Assembly: GCA_022393335.1 (NCBI GenBank)
Contig: JAJEKB010000238.1
Location: 105,818-169,817, forward strand
DNA length: 64,000 bases
Reading direction: 5' to 3'
Source of the DNA: Macrotrachela quadricornifera
Taxonomy: Eukaryota; Rotifera; Eurotatoria; Philodinida; Philodinidae
The notes beneath the pieces are model-generated. The model was not told where the DNA came from, searched no databases, and saw only the letters and a program-made list of their open reading frames with translations. Below are positions 63,949-64,000 of the stretch, piece by piece; positions within the stretch are counted from its first letter, which is position 1; every line of letters starts with the position of its first letter. Made by a program: the position numbers and the translations under genes.

Positions 63949-64000
63949 GTAAAGAATAAAAAACGAATTGTTTTTTTTTAAAAAGAAGTTTATTTTAGAA

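Overview
This is a 64 kb window of eukaryotic nuclear DNA, very AT-rich (roughly three quarters A+T by eye). It has short GT-AG introns (mostly 45-65 bp, some 300-1100 bp) and about 20 protein-coding genes on both strands. The gene set is animal: a Cys-loop receptor subunit, an NR2E-type nuclear receptor, XRCC1, UBE3A, Beclin-1, TBATA and the axonemal protein CFAP299. Small introns, strong A/T codon bias and ciliary genes fit a small ciliated invertebrate. A rotifer is my best guess, but this is inference only. Nothing prokaryotic, no CRISPR array and no rRNA or tRNA gene was seen. A 400-base run of N lies at 55592-55991.

Layout. 0-12 kb: AT-rich spacer, a fold-back element, a non-alpha nicotinic-type receptor subunit (-), TBATA (+), a four-transmembrane claudin/PMP22-like protein (-), and TRMU (-). 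12-24.6 kb: an unrecognised coiled-coil protein (+), PUF60 (-), XRCC1 with an expanded internal repeat (-), a BTB protein (-), then a 2.5 kb spacer. 24.6-36.5 kb: NR2E3-like receptor (-), UBE3A (-), CFAP299 (+, head to head with UBE3A), ALYREF (-). 36.5-41.6 kb: a hAT-type MITE, RNF141 (+), and a 2.8 kb gene-free stretch with a fold-back element and degenerate repeats. 41.6-53.6 kb: PRUNE1 (+), MRPL41 (-, 11 bp from PRUNE1), BECN1 (-) with a 791 bp fold-back element in one intron, a second hAT MITE carrying a nested Tc1/mariner-like MITE, and VAC14 (-). 53.6-64 kb: a C2H2 zinc-finger gene interrupted by the gap (-), EIF3J (-), a repeat-containing pseudogene, and the 5' part of SUPT16H (+), which runs off the window.

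The genes are housekeeping or regulatory loci without an operon-like theme: splicing and mRNA export (PUF60, ALYREF), translation (EIF3J, MRPL41, TRMU), DNA repair and chromatin (XRCC1, SUPT16H), ubiquitin (UBE3A, RNF141), autophagy and phosphoinositide control (BECN1, VAC14). I saw no wholly new multi-gene system. The most notable signals are: a U12-type AT-AC intron in VAC14 with a perfect branch-point motif; three frame-preserving candidate cassette exons in the same gene; tandem acidic Thr/Ser repeats in the XRCC1 linker; and several palindromic transposon families, two with readable target-site duplications. All exon boundaries were set by hand from splice dinucleotides, reading-frame continuity and remembered protein families, with no alignment or transcript data.
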